A stretch of DNA of 64,000 nt, taken from Xanthomonas sp. 3793. Its GTDB lineage: Bacteria > Pseudomonadota > Gammaproteobacteria > Xanthomonadales > Xanthomonadaceae. Numbering within the stretch: the stretch's first letter is position 1; every line of letters begins with the position of its first letter. Shown here piece after piece: positions 27,835-36,665 of the stretch. Under the pieces are notes generated by a model. That model did not search any database. It was not told where the DNA came from and was given only the letters and a program-made list of their open reading frames with translations. The position numbers and the translations under genes were made by a program. The stretch lies in the NCBI RefSeq assembly GCF_024806835.1, contig NZ_JANTYU010000003.1:124001-188000 (forward strand). Direction: 5' to 3'.

Positions 27835-29262
27835 ATGCATAGCACGCCTGCTCATGCTCCACCCTCGCTTACGCAGCGATACGGCCGCCTGCTGCTGACG
27901 GCGGCGGTCTTGCTGCTTGCCACCGCCAACGTGCAGGCCGATGTCATCCTGCATGCCTTCAACTGGCCCTATGCCACCGTGGAAGCACGCGCCAAGCAGA
28001 TCGCCGATGCCGGCTATCGCAAGGTTCTGGTGGCGCCGGCCACTCGTTCGCAAGGCAGCGCGTGGTGGGCACGCTATCAACCGCAGGATTTGCGCGTGAT
28101 CGACGGCCCGCTTGGCGATACGGCCGCGTTCTCGCGCATGATGCAGGCACTGGCCAACAACGGCGTGGAAACCTATGCCGACGTGGTGCTCAACCACATG
28201 GCCAACGAAGCGGCGACCCGCCCGGACCTCAACTACCCAGGCAGTGCGGTATTGTCGCAGTACGCAGCCAACCCGGGACGTTACGATTCGCTGCGCCTGT
28301 TCGGCACCTTGCAGTCGAACTTCCTGAGCGCCAGCGACTTCGGCCCGGCGCAGTGCATCACCAACTACAACGACGCCTTCCAGGTGCGCAATTATCGTAT
28401 CTGCGGCGGCGGCAGCGACCCGGGCTTGCCGGATCTGGTCGGTAACGACTGGGTGGTGCAACAGCAGCGCGCCTATCTGCAGGCGCTCAAGGGTCTGGGC
28501 GTGACCGGCTTCCGCGTGGATGCGGCCAAGCACATGACCTTCGATCATCTGAACCGCGTCTTCGATGCCGGCATCCGCTCCGGTGTCTATGTGTTCGGCG
28601 AAGTGATCACCGGCGGCGGCACCGGCAATGGCGATTACGACCAGTTCCTTGCGCCGTATCTGCAATCCACGCCGCATGCTGCATACGATTTTCCGTTGTT
28701 CAACGCAGTGCGCAACGCCTTTGCCGTGGGTGCCAGCATGCAGCAGCTGGTGGACCCGGCCAGTACCGGGCAGGCGTTGCCAGGCAATCGCGCGGTGACC
28801 TTCGCCATCACGCACGATATCCCCAACAACGCCGGCTTCCGCTACGCCATTCTCGACCCGGTCGACGAAACCCTGGCCTATGCCTATCTAATCGGTCGAA
28901 ACGGCGGCATGCCGATGGTCTATACCGACAATAACGAGAGCGGCGACAACCGCTGGGTCAACGCCTACCAGCGCGACGACCTGCGCCGCATGATCGGCTT
29001 CCACAACGGCGTGCAGGGCACCGACATGCAGGTGCTGTCGTCCAGTTCCTGCCACATCCTGTTCCGTCGCGGCAGCCTGGGCATCGTGGGCATCAACAAA
29101 TGCGGCAACCCGGTCACCACCACCGTGGGAATGAACAACAGTGTGCTGTACTGGAACGCAGACTACGTGGACGCGCTGGGCTCGGGCAACGTGGTGCGCA
29201 TCACCAGCGGCTCTTACACGTTCACCCTGCCGGCACGTGGCACGCGGATGTGGCGGCGCTGA
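27835..29262 (+). CDS. Secreted alpha-amylase (GH13)
   Basis: A 475-residue exported enzyme that cleaves internal alpha-1,4 bonds of starch. The ATG at 27835 has GGAG 9 nt upstream and gives a signal peptide ending at about residue 35 (NVQAD). The four GH13 regions are visible: DVVLNH (116-121), GFRVDAAKH (225-233, nucleophile Asp229), GEV with the acid/base Glu256, and ITHD (Asp328). The C-terminal beta domain contains SSSCHILFRRGSLGIVGINKCG. Extracellular starch degradation is its likely role. The frame is open upstream to 27742 without conserved sequence. Confidence 0.93.
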   Translation: MHSTPAHAPPSLTQRYGRLLLTAAVLLLATANVQADVILHAFNWPYATVEARAKQIADAGYRKVLVAPATRSQGSAWWARYQPQDLRVIDGPLGDTAAFSRMMQALANNGVETYADVVLNHMANEAATRPDLNYPGSAVLSQYAANPGRYDSLRLFGTLQSNFLSASDFGPAQCITNYNDAFQVRNYRICGGGSDPGLPDLVGNDWVVQQQRAYLQALKGLGVTGFRVDAAKHMTFDHLNRVFDAGIRSGVYVFGEVITGGGTGNGDYDQFLAPYLQSTPHAAYDFPLFNAVRNAFAVGASMQQLVDPASTGQALPGNRAVTFAITHDIPNNAGFRYAILDPVDETLAYAYLIGRNGGMPMVYTDNNESGDNRWVNAYQRDDLRRMIGFHNGVQGTDMQVLSSSSCHILFRRGSLGIVGINKCGNPVTTTVGMNNSVLYWNADYVDALGSGNVVRITSGSYTFTLPARGTRMWRR

Positions 29263-29530
29263 TCCCGAGCGCAGCAATGCACCCCATCGGCACTGACAGC
29301 ATGAGCAGGTAATGTAAATCGCACCTGCACACCAGGCAGTGCCCGGATCTCGCACGCACGCCGCCAACACCACACCGGCGTGATCGCCACGCGTGTTGAC
29401 CGCATCAGTCAACGCCTGCGCCGCATGTAGCGTGCGCAGGCGTTGTGCGTGTGCGCGCGGCGAAATCGCCGCGCTTGATCCAACCACACGGTGCGCATGC
29501 GATCACGCACGGACATGATGCACCCGGATG

Positions 29531-29567
29531 CGATCGATACATTCTTGGCCCGCGAATGAATCGATCG
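29531..29567. repeat. Inverted repeat 1 upstream of the fusion gene
   Basis: CGATCGATACATTC (29531-29544) faces GAATGAATCGATCG (29554-29567) across a 9-base loop; 13 of 14 positions pair. No T-run follows. Confidence 0.7.
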
Positions 29568-29623
29568 ACAGAAACAGCGCGCGCGTCGCAACGAAATGCT
29601 CGGTTTGCCGGACCTACTGGCAA

Positions 29624-29662
29624 CCGGCTGCATGCGGGTCCATTTTCCTGGCATGCAGCCGG
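29624..29662. repeat. Inverted repeat 2 upstream of the fusion gene
   Basis: CCGGCTGCATGC (29624-29635) and GCATGCAGCCGG (29651-29662) are exact reverse complements with a 15-base loop. No T-run follows. Confidence 0.75.
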
Positions 29663-29878
29663 CTGACCGCGAGCCGATGGCATCGCCGCCTGAGCAATGA
29701 TCGACCCAACGTCGCGCGCAACCGTCCAGCGGGATGACGGGGCGAGGCACCGACGGATCCGCGGCCCATACCGCATCCATCGGTGCTCGCCTGACAGCTG
29801 CGCAGGCGCCGTGTCGGCAACTCGTGTTGCGGCGCTGTCGGTCTCACCGACCAGTGGTGCATTACCGGAGCACAGCCG

Positions 29879-31549
29879 ATGCCTTTGTACTTCGTCCGTC
29901 ATGGCGAGTCGCTCGCAAACGAACAGAACTATTTTGCAGGCGCGCAGAATTCGCCACTCACTGCGCTGGGCCGTCGCCAGGCGCGTCAGGCAGCCGACTA
30001 CGTCCGCCAACGCGGGCTGCACTTCGATCAGGTCCACGTGTCCACGCTCGAACGGGCGCAGGCAACCGCAGCCATCATCCTGGAAGGCGTCACCGCAACA
30101 CCGCAGATGATCTCCAGCGCCGCATTGGTGGAACGCGATTTCGGCATCTTCGCCGGCAAGAACAAAACGCTGATCAAGAAGTCGATCGGCCATCGCCTCT
30201 ACGACGCCTGCTTCCACGATGCCGACGGCGCACCACCCGATGGCGAACACTGGATGGACATGTACGCCCGCTGCAAGCATTACTACGACACCGTGCTTGC
30301 GCCGCTGGACCGGCAAGGCAAGCAGGTACTGGTGGTGGCGCACAAATACATCGTCGAGGTATTTGCGCTGATCGCCTCCGGCCTGCCACCTGCCGACTAT
30401 ATCGACTTCCGGCTGCCCAATTCCCGGCCGCTGTCGTGGGACGAGCTCAGGCAGATGACGGCGCGCAGTTCCTCGCGCATGAACTACCTGGGCGAGCAGA
30501 CCGAAATCCATCTCCTGCAATGGATGCTGATCGCCGCGCTAGGCGGCTTCGCGCTGGCGTGCGCGGGCGTGCGCTTGCCGCATATTGCCAGCACCACGGC
30601 CATCGTCGTATTGCTGGCAGTCAATGCGTTCTTCCTGTCGGTACGCATCGAGGCCGGCGCCTTGCGCCTGACCCAGGGGCCGGAAAACATTGCGCTGTGC
30701 GTGATCAGCGTGGCACGCGCGTTCTGCGCCATGCTGTTGCTCACACAGTTCCAGAACGAATGGATCCACGTGATCGGCCTGTTGCTGATCGTGCCGCCGG
30801 CATTGTCGGTGCCGACCTTGTCGCTCGCGCGCGGCGGCGATTATTTCTTCGCAGCGCGCTACACACTCGTCTTGTCGGTGCTATTGCCGCTGCTCCTGCT
30901 GGCGTTGTTTGTGGATCACCGCGCGCTGCTGGGAAGCGCGCATGCGTTGGAGCGGTTCTTCGTGGTGCTGCTGCTTGCATTGGCGCTGCCCTCGCTGGCC
31001 GCACAGGGGTGGCGGCGGGCGCGCCCGATCGCGGCTGGCAAGCTCGCGACCAACTGGGGCTGGGTGGGCGCATTGACGATGGTGCCGATGGCCTTGCTGG
31101 TCGGGCTACGCACCGAAGGAACCGCGCTCGTCCACGCGTTGACGCATGGCGGTTGGCAGGCCTGGGGAGCGCTGCTGCTGCCGTTCACGCTGCTGCTGGC
31201 TTGCCGCGTGGGCAGCGCCGTGTACTTACGCGCACACCAGAGCGTGACCGGCAAGCGTATCGATGCCGGCATCGCGGCGGACATTCACCTGCTGCAGACC
31301 TCGCCCAACATCTTCCTGTGGCTCAGTCTGTTGTTGCCGGGCACGTTCACGCATGCGCCCACACTGGTCGCCGGCACCTTGCTGGGCTTCTTCGTGTTTG
31401 CCCTGCTCGATGAGACGTGGGTGGTCAGGCGCTTCCGCGCGCAGATCGCCCCAGCGTTGCGCAGGCCGGCGAATGCAAACATGCCGGCGAAGGATGTGCG
31501 CAATGCCGAAAACATCGAGCAAGACGACGAGGCACTGGAAAGCCGTTGA
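29879..31549 (+). CDS. Histidine phosphatase domain fused to a multi-pass membrane domain
   Basis: A 556-residue single frame with two parts. Residues 1-200 are a phosphoglycerate-mutase-like histidine phosphatase: YFVRHGES (His8), Glu85 in ALVERDFGIF and the second His155 in LVVAHKYI are all present, so catalysis is expected. From about 213 to 510 there are roughly eight to ten hydrophobic helices (for example LLQWMLIAALGGFALACAGV and LVLSVLLPLLLLALFV). The tail is charged (ENIEQDDEALESR). GGAG at 29867-29870 supports the start. The membrane part matches no transporter family I know. A cytoplasmic phosphatase tethered to the inner membrane is the simplest reading. Confidence 0.8.
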   Translation: MPLYFVRHGESLANEQNYFAGAQNSPLTALGRRQARQAADYVRQRGLHFDQVHVSTLERAQATAAIILEGVTATPQMISSAALVERDFGIFAGKNKTLIKKSIGHRLYDACFHDADGAPPDGEHWMDMYARCKHYYDTVLAPLDRQGKQVLVVAHKYIVEVFALIASGLPPADYIDFRLPNSRPLSWDELRQMTARSSSRMNYLGEQTEIHLLQWMLIAALGGFALACAGVRLPHIASTTAIVVLLAVNAFFLSVRIEAGALRLTQGPENIALCVISVARAFCAMLLLTQFQNEWIHVIGLLLIVPPALSVPTLSLARGGDYFFAARYTLVLSVLLPLLLLALFVDHRALLGSAHALERFFVVLLLALALPSLAAQGWRRARPIAAGKLATNWGWVGALTMVPMALLVGLRTEGTALVHALTHGGWQAWGALLLPFTLLLACRVGSAVYLRAHQSVTGKRIDAGIAADIHLLQTSPNIFLWLSLLLPGTFTHAPTLVAGTLLGFFVFALLDETWVVRRFRAQIAPALRRPANANMPAKDVRNAENIEQDDEALESR

Positions 31550-31691
31550 TCGGCATCGTCGGCAGCCAGGCTGCCGACGAACGTGTAACGCCATGGCGGA
31601 TGCGGCAACCGTGCAGACACGCGATTGCGGCAAGACAACACCGACCGATGGCTGGTGTTCGTCATCCCGGCTGCCGGGATAGTGCCATCGA

Positions 31692-32627
31692 TTACCAGGC
31701 GAACGGTGCGGTGACCGTGCGTGCCCCGAGCAGGAACGCATCGGCCACATGCACGAACGGAGCGACATCCACCTCCGATTCGCCGGCACGCACCAGCCGT
31801 ACAAACCGCCGGTACAGGCCATCGTACTCGCTGGACGCGGGCACGGTCTGCGCCTGCCCGTCGATATGCAGCTTGGCGCCGCCTTCGCTGAGCATGAGCA
31901 CGCCCTGGGTGGTTTCCACTTCGATATCCCAGCGCTGATGGCCGGTCTGCAGGAAGTCGAATTCGGCCGTCACCGGCACGCCGGCGGTATCGACAAACGC
32001 AAGCCTGGCGTACAGCGGCGCCTGGCGGTTTTGCGGCGTGTGCAGCTCGGCCTCGCGCAGTGCGAAGCTGCGCGGCAGCAGGTGGGTGGCAATGGACAAC
32101 GCATTGATGCCGGGATCAAACACGCCCATGCCGCCGGGTTCGAGAATCCAGTCCTGTCCCGGATGCCAATGGCGGATGTCTTCCTTCCAGGTGATATGCG
32201 CACGCATGACCTGCTTGTCGGCCAACCATGCGCGCGCGGGCTCCACACCGGCCGCGCAACGCGAATGCCAACTGGTGAACAGGCTGCGCTGCGCGTGCTG
32301 CGCCACCTTGCGCAGGTCGTCGATCTCGGCAAGCGTGGCGGCTGGAGGCTTTTCCAGAAAGACATGCCGGCCAGCGTTCAATGCCGCCTGTGCCAATGCA
32401 TGCCGCCCCACCGGTGGCGTGCACAGCGCGACGGCTTCAAGCTCCGGATGCGCGGCGAACGCCTCATCCAGGGTGTGATACGCCGGGACGCCGTCGACCG
32501 TGCCATGCCGGCTCACCGTGGCCACCAACTGCACGTCCGCACGCGCGGCGATGGTCGGCACGTGCTGGTCGCGGGCGATCTTGCCGATACCGACAAGGGC
32601 AATGCGCAATGCGTCTGGATGCTTCAT
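31692..32627 (-). CDS. D-galactose 1-dehydrogenase-like Gfo/Idh/MocA oxidoreductase
   Basis: A 311-residue NAD(P)-dependent enzyme. The N-terminal Rossmann fold is RIALVGIGKIARDQHVP. EKPPAATLAEI holds the conserved Glu-Lys-Pro dinucleotide motif. ITWKEDIRHWHPGQDWI and EPGGMGVFDPGINALSI closely match, from memory, the Pseudomonas D-galactose 1-dehydrogenase, which oxidises D-galactose to galactonolactone. The start at 32627 (MKHPDALRIAL) is chosen from the Rossmann position; the open frame upstream to 32729 is not conserved. It is convergent with the phosphatase-membrane fusion gene. Confidence 0.82.
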   Translation of the reverse strand: MKHPDALRIALVGIGKIARDQHVPTIAARADVQLVATVSRHGTVDGVPAYHTLDEAFAAHPELEAVALCTPPVGRHALAQAALNAGRHVFLEKPPAATLAEIDDLRKVAQHAQRSLFTSWHSRCAAGVEPARAWLADKQVMRAHITWKEDIRHWHPGQDWILEPGGMGVFDPGINALSIATHLLPRSFALREAELHTPQNRQAPLYARLAFVDTAGVPVTAEFDFLQTGHQRWDIEVETTQGVLMLSEGGAKLHIDGQAQTVPASSEYDGLYRRFVRLVRAGESEVDVAPFVHVADAFLLGARTVTAPFAW

Positions 32628-32998
32628 CGAAACCTTCGTGCTGGTGAGGAGGGGCGTGCCCGCCGCGCTGCGCTGCCTGCGGCAAAGGCGTCGGGCCGAC
32701 GCAACGTGTAGCCAGACCTGCGACCACACACCTGCGACGGCGCAGTGTACGGTCAGGCCATGGCCCGCTGCGAGACATCGCTCCTGCTTGTTTTGCTATA
32801 CCTGCACGGGTGCCATGCAGCGGTTCCGCCAGCGCTGCGCAGCTGCAATGCTTGCCGGCCGCTGCGATACAGGCCGCCACGCCGATTGCGACGCGCGTCT
32901 TGACCGGCCGCGCCCACGGCAACGATTGACGCACGGCATGCGCACGGCCCAGGATCGCCGGCCGGCACGCAAGTGCCCCTCGTCGCAGGACTGCATCG
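32628..32998. other. 371-bp divergent intergenic region
   Basis: It lies between the galactose dehydrogenase-like gene and the VOC gene, which point away from each other. I see no operator, repeat or supported coding frame in it. Confidence 0.4.
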
Positions 32999-33397
32999 AT
33001 GCTGCATCACGTATCCATTGGCGTTGGCAACATCGCGGCCTCGGCCGCGTTTTACGACGCCGTGCTTGGCGCACTCGGCTATGTGCGGGTGTGGTCGGAC
33101 CTGGAACCGGGCACGCACGATCAGGCCGTCGGCTACGGCCACCCCGGCGGCGAAGACTGCCTGGCACTGAAACAGCAACAGGCGACGCAATGCGCACCCG
33201 GCCGCGGATTCCATCTAGCATTCGCAGCCAGCACTGCTGCAGCAGTGGACGCCTTTCATCTGGCTGCACTGCAGCACGGCGGTCGCAGCAACGGCGCGCC
33301 CGGTTTACGACCCGACTACGGCGATGGGTATTACGCCGCATTCGTCATCGACCCCGACGGCCACCACATCGAAGCGGTGCTCGACCCTACGGCATGA
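32999..33397 (+). CDS. VOC (glyoxalase/bleomycin-resistance) family protein
   Basis: A 132-residue metalloprotein-like fold. MLHHVSIGVGNIAASAAFYDAVLGALGY is the first beta-alpha-beta-beta-beta module with a metal-ligand His at residue 3 or 4. FHLAFAASTAAAVDAFH and YYAAFVIDPDGHHIEAVL form the second, with a possible Glu ligand near the end. Function within the superfamily (glyoxalase, dioxygenase or resistance) cannot be decided. It stands alone between divergent and convergent neighbours. Confidence 0.85.
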   Translation: MLHHVSIGVGNIAASAAFYDAVLGALGYVRVWSDLEPGTHDQAVGYGHPGGEDCLALKQQQATQCAPGRGFHLAFAASTAAAVDAFHLAALQHGGRSNGAPGLRPDYGDGYYAAFVIDPDGHHIEAVLDPTA

Positions 33398-33488
33398 ACA
33401 CCTGCAGGTGATATCGGCCCGCGTCGCCCTGCCGCCGCGTTCGGTAATCGTGGGTCCGCACAGATCGCAGCGACGATCAACCGGACGC

Positions 33489-34466
33489 TCACATTTCCAG
33501 CACCACCTTGCCCAGATGGCTGCCCTGCTCCAGATAGCGATGCGCCGCAGCCGCCTCGCCAAGCGGGAAGCGTCTGTCGATCAGCACGCGAATCCGGCCT
33601 TGTTCAATCCATGGCCACACCACGCGCTCGACTTCTGCAGCAAGGCGGGCCTTCTCGTCGGCAGTGCGCGGACGCAACGTCGATCCGGTCAGGATGGCCT
33701 GCTTGCGCATCAGCTGCGGAATCGGTACCTCGATGGTCGAACCGGCCTGCGAGGCGATATAGACGATGCGCCCGCGCGGGTTGAGCGCTTCCAGCGTATC
33801 GGCAAACACCGCGCCGCCCACCATGTCGAGCGCCACGTCCACGCCGCCATGCGCCTTGGCCACGTCCACAAACGATTCGCTGGTGGAATCGATCGCCACA
33901 TCGGCGCCCAGCTCGCGCGCCTGCGCCGCCTTGCCGGCCGAGCGCGCAGTGGCCAAGACATGTGCACCGGCCGCCTTGGCCATCTGGATCGCGGTGACGC
34001 CAATCCCTGAAGTTGCCCCATGCAGCAGCAGCCACTCACCGGCCGCCAATCGGCCATGCTCGAACAGATTGGTGTAGGCAGTGAAGAGGGTTTCCGGCAA
34101 TGCGGCTGCATGCACCAGGTCCATGCCGGCGGGAATCGGCAGCACATGCCGCGCATCGACCGCGGCATATTGCGCATAGCCACCACCGCCAAGTAGCGCG
34201 CATACACGGTCGCCCACCTTCCAGCGACCGGCCGGCTCCACGATCTCGCCTGCCACTTCCAGACCCAGCGTTTCCGGCGCGCCGGGCGGCGGTGGGTAAT
34301 GCCCGGCGCGCTGCAGCAGATCCGGGCGATTGATGCCCGCCGCATGTACGCGGATCAGCACCTGCCCGGGCGCCGGACGCGGGCGCGGTTGCTCGGTGGC
34401 ATACAGCGCATCGGCATCGCCCTTGCCATCGCGGATGGCGATGGCGGTCATCGTGGTATCGGACAT
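33489..34466 (-). CDS. NAD(P)H:quinone oxidoreductase (zinc-independent MDR family)
   Basis: A 325-residue cytosolic reductase of the quinone oxidoreductase/PIG3 branch of the medium-chain dehydrogenases. GINRPDLLQRAGHYPPPPGAPETLGLEVAGE is the PIG3-like substrate-domain signature. LLLHGATSGIGVTAIQMAKAAGAHVLATA is the Rossmann dinucleotide site. No structural or catalytic zinc-ligand Cys cluster is visible, as expected. The ATG at 34466 is used; a TTG one codon earlier is open but less likely. It would reduce quinones or other electrophiles with NADPH. Confidence 0.88.
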   Translation of the reverse strand: MSDTTMTAIAIRDGKGDADALYATEQPRPRPAPGQVLIRVHAAGINRPDLLQRAGHYPPPPGAPETLGLEVAGEIVEPAGRWKVGDRVCALLGGGGYAQYAAVDARHVLPIPAGMDLVHAAALPETLFTAYTNLFEHGRLAAGEWLLLHGATSGIGVTAIQMAKAAGAHVLATARSAGKAAQARELGADVAIDSTSESFVDVAKAHGGVDVALDMVGGAVFADTLEALNPRGRIVYIASQAGSTIEVPIPQLMRKQAILTGSTLRPRTADEKARLAAEVERVVWPWIEQGRIRVLIDRRFPLGEAAAAHRYLEQGSHLGKVVLEM

Positions 34467-34603
34467 CAAGGCGCTCCGTCAAAGGGGCGCCCAGTGTAGG
34501 CAGGCGGATGTAAATGCCCGGCGTAGGGCGCGCGATGCCACTGCCGCTGCACGCCATGCCTGCATCATGCGCGCCTGCATGCAGCAGACACGCTTGGCAA
34601 TGC

Positions 34604-34839
34604 TCACTCCTGCTCGGAAGCGACGCCCTGGTCGATGCACGGGCGGATCGCTTCGAACACCTTGGAGGTGCCATCGTCCTGGCGCGATCGCAGCCGAGCC
34701 GCAAAGTCGCCCAGCAACTTGCTGCCATCCACGCCGGGCTGTTCGGCCAGGGCAACAGCCAGATCGCCGACACTCGCGCCAACGCAACCCGGATGCGGCC
34801 CAACGATTCGGCGATGACATCCATTTCCTGCGCTTGCAT
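34604..34839 (-). pseudogene. Probable frameshifted small hypothetical gene
   Basis: Two overlapping minus-strand frames look like one small helical protein. Frame A starts at ATG 34839 with MQAQEMDVIAESLGRIRVAL. About 20 codons later the protein-like character moves to another frame (ASVGDLAVALAEQPGVDGSK, then LLGDFAARLRSRQDDGTSK, then VFEAIRPCIDQGVASEQE) ending at 34604. Restoring one base near 34775-34785 would give an about 78-residue protein. It may be a true frameshift mutation, a sequencing error, or coincidence in GC-rich DNA. No family is recognised. Confidence 0.35.
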
Positions 34840-34993
34840 GACGCGCTCCGGTCAAGTGGCGCGGAGTGGCCGAGCTTGGCGCGCACGCCGCGCCGCGCTG
34901 CGGGCGCATGCAAGCAGCCCCGGCCATGCGGTCGTGCCTGCACGCTGGCATCGCCCGCAATCGATCGGCACACCCGCAACCAAATATGCATTC

Positions 34994-35009
34994 ATCGCGA
35001 TGAAGCGAT
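34994..35009. promoter_or_regulatory. Inverted repeat upstream of metF, candidate SahR-type operator
   Basis: ATCGC and GCGAT (34994-34998 and 35005-35009) face each other across GATGAA. An overlapping exact 14-base palindrome TTCATCGCGATGAA lies at 34991-35004. The site is 34-52 bp before the metF ATG, where it could cover the promoter. ArsR-family SahR regulators of methionine-cycle genes recognise inverted repeats of this kind. I have no regulator gene in the window, so the assignment is inference. Confidence 0.45.
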
Positions 35010-35042
35010 ATTATGCGGAAACGATCCGCCGGACCCGCCGCG

Positions 35043-35870
35043 ATGACGCATCTCAGCTTCGAGTTTTACCCGCCCAAGACCGACGACCAGCGTGCGCAGC
35101 TGGACCGCACCGCGACCCGGCTGAAGGGCTATGCGCCCGAATATGTGTCGTGCACCTTCGGCGCCGGCGGCTCCACGCTCAGCTACACCTCCGAGACAGT
35201 GCGCCATCTCAAGCAGAAGCACGGCTTCGAGGCCGCGCCGCACCTGTCCTGTGTCGGAGGCAGCCGCGAGGAGATCCGCGAACTGCTCAAGCTGTATCGC
35301 GCCATAGGCTGCACCCGCATCGTTGCGCTGCGTGGCGACCTGCCCTCGGGCATGGGACACCCGGGCGACCTGCGCTATGCCTCGGACCTGATCGCCTTCA
35401 TCCGCGCCGAGCACGGCGACGCCTTCCGGATCGAGGTCGGCGCGTATCCGGAAACCCATCCGCAAGCGGTCGATGCCTTGAGCGACCTGCGCTATTTCAA
35501 GGCAAAGGTCGATGCCGGTGCCGATGCGGCGATCACCCAGTATTTCTACAACGCCGATGCCTACTTCCATTTTCGCGATGCGGTGCAGCGCATGGGCGTG
35601 GAGGTGCCGATCGTTCCCGGCATCATGCCGATCTCCAATTTCTCGCAGCTGCGGCGTTTTTCCGAGCAATGCGGCGCAGAGATCCCGCGCTGGATCGGCA
35701 AGAAGATGCAGTCCTACGGCGACGACGCCGACGCGGTGCGCGCCTTCGGTGCAGAAGTGGTGGCCAGCCTGTGCGAGCGCCTGATCGCCGGCGGCGCACC
35801 GGCCCTGCACTTCTACACGCTCAACCTGGCCAAGCCGACCACGCAGGTGCTGCAGCTGCTCGGGCGCTGA
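35043..35870 (+). CDS. metF: Methylenetetrahydrofolate reductase
   Basis: A 275-residue FAD enzyme that reduces 5,10-methylene-tetrahydrofolate to 5-methyl-tetrahydrofolate for methionine synthase. LSFEFYPPKTDDQ at the N terminus (with the proton-relay Glu), YVSCTFGAGGST, ALRGDLPSGMGHPGD (FAD and folate contacts), GAYPETHP and AAITQYFYNADAYFHF are the family signatures. The length is slightly short but normal for this lineage. The start at 35043 (MTHLSFEF) is preferred; an ATG at 35013 is in frame. It cooperates with metK and ahcY, and a palindrome lies just upstream. Confidence 0.95.
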   Translation: MTHLSFEFYPPKTDDQRAQLDRTATRLKGYAPEYVSCTFGAGGSTLSYTSETVRHLKQKHGFEAAPHLSCVGGSREEIRELLKLYRAIGCTRIVALRGDLPSGMGHPGDLRYASDLIAFIRAEHGDAFRIEVGAYPETHPQAVDALSDLRYFKAKVDAGADAAITQYFYNADAYFHFRDAVQRMGVEVPIVPGIMPISNFSQLRRFSEQCGAEIPRWIGKKMQSYGDDADAVRAFGAEVVASLCERLIAGGAPALHFYTLNLAKPTTQVLQLLGR

Positions 35871-36013
35871 GCGCGGCCACAGGCTCGGCCCACTTGCGGC
35901 AACCTGCCGGTACACACGATTCAATGCACGCGGGTGCACCCGGCCACACCACGTACGCGCGCGCGACCCTCACGTTTCTCGCCAGCTCACGCGTGCCCGG
36001 CTACGCTGCGCCG

Positions 36014-36601
36014 ATGTTTCGCTTCCTGCCAATGATGGTGTTGCTGCTCTGCCTGCCTGCTGCCAATCGCGTGCAGGCACAGGAGATCCGTCGCTGCGTC
36101 ACGCCGGACGGCCAGACCATGTTCACCGACCGCCGTTGCGAAGACGTGGGCGCCGCAATGCGCGCGCCACCGGCCCCGCGCACGCAAGGCAATACCGGGC
36201 TGCACCGCTATGGCTGCCCGCGCCGGCTGAGCGAATTGGTGTCGCTGCTGCAAAGCGCCGTGGAGAGTCGCGACGTCAATCGACTGTCCAGCCTGTACCT
36301 GTGGAGCGGGCAATCCGACGCGGCGGCCAACCAGGTACTGAGCCGGCTGGAAGCCATCGTGCAACGCCCGCTGCTGGACATCGCACCGATGTATCCGCAG
36401 ACCGAGACACCTACCTGGGATGCAGACACCGCCGCGGCAACTCCATCGCTGGACGGCAGCGCGATCGATGCGCCATTGCCCGCGCCCACACGCCCGCGCC
36501 CATGGGGCCTGCGCCTGGAACAGAACCTTGCCAGCGGCACCCCCGCGCGCAGCGTGTTGCGCCTGCGCCGGCAATACAACTGCTTTTGGGTGACGTTTTA
36601 A
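36014..36601 (+). CDS. Secreted DUF4124-like hypothetical protein
   Basis: A 195-residue exported protein. MFRFLPMMVLLLCLPAANRVQAQ is a signal peptide (cleavage near residue 23). IRRCVTPDGQTMFTDRRCEDVGA has the Cys-(x)-Gly-(x)-Thr-Asp-(x)-Cys spacing of the DUF4124 domain, small periplasmic modules of unknown role. The remainder (YGCPRRLSELVSLLQSAVESRD and LRLRRQYNCFWVTF) carries two more Cys, so a second disulfide is likely. The frame runs far upstream without conserved sequence. Confidence 0.7.
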   Translation: MFRFLPMMVLLLCLPAANRVQAQEIRRCVTPDGQTMFTDRRCEDVGAAMRAPPAPRTQGNTGLHRYGCPRRLSELVSLLQSAVESRDVNRLSSLYLWSGQSDAAANQVLSRLEAIVQRPLLDIAPMYPQTETPTWDADTAAATPSLDGSAIDAPLPAPTRPRPWGLRLEQNLASGTPARSVLRLRRQYNCFWVTF

Positions 36602-36665
36602 GCCCGACCGAGGCCTGCGGTGGGCCGCTCCCCGAAACGGCATCGGCGTGAGGGATGGCGAGCAC

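Larger units (their letters stand above)
29263..29878. other. 616-bp intergenic region with two long inverted repeats
   Basis: It lies between the amylase stop and the phosphatase-membrane fusion start on the same strand. It holds inverted repeat 1 (29531-29567) and inverted repeat 2 (29624-29662) and no supported gene. GGAG at 29867-29870 is the ribosome-binding site of the next gene. I searched for a TTCGN-type plant-inducible promoter pair and saw none. Confidence 0.5.

Noticed and set aside
29263..29878. Plant-inducible promoter box and type III effector
   Set aside because: No pair of TTCGN sites at the required spacing and the downstream product is a membrane protein.
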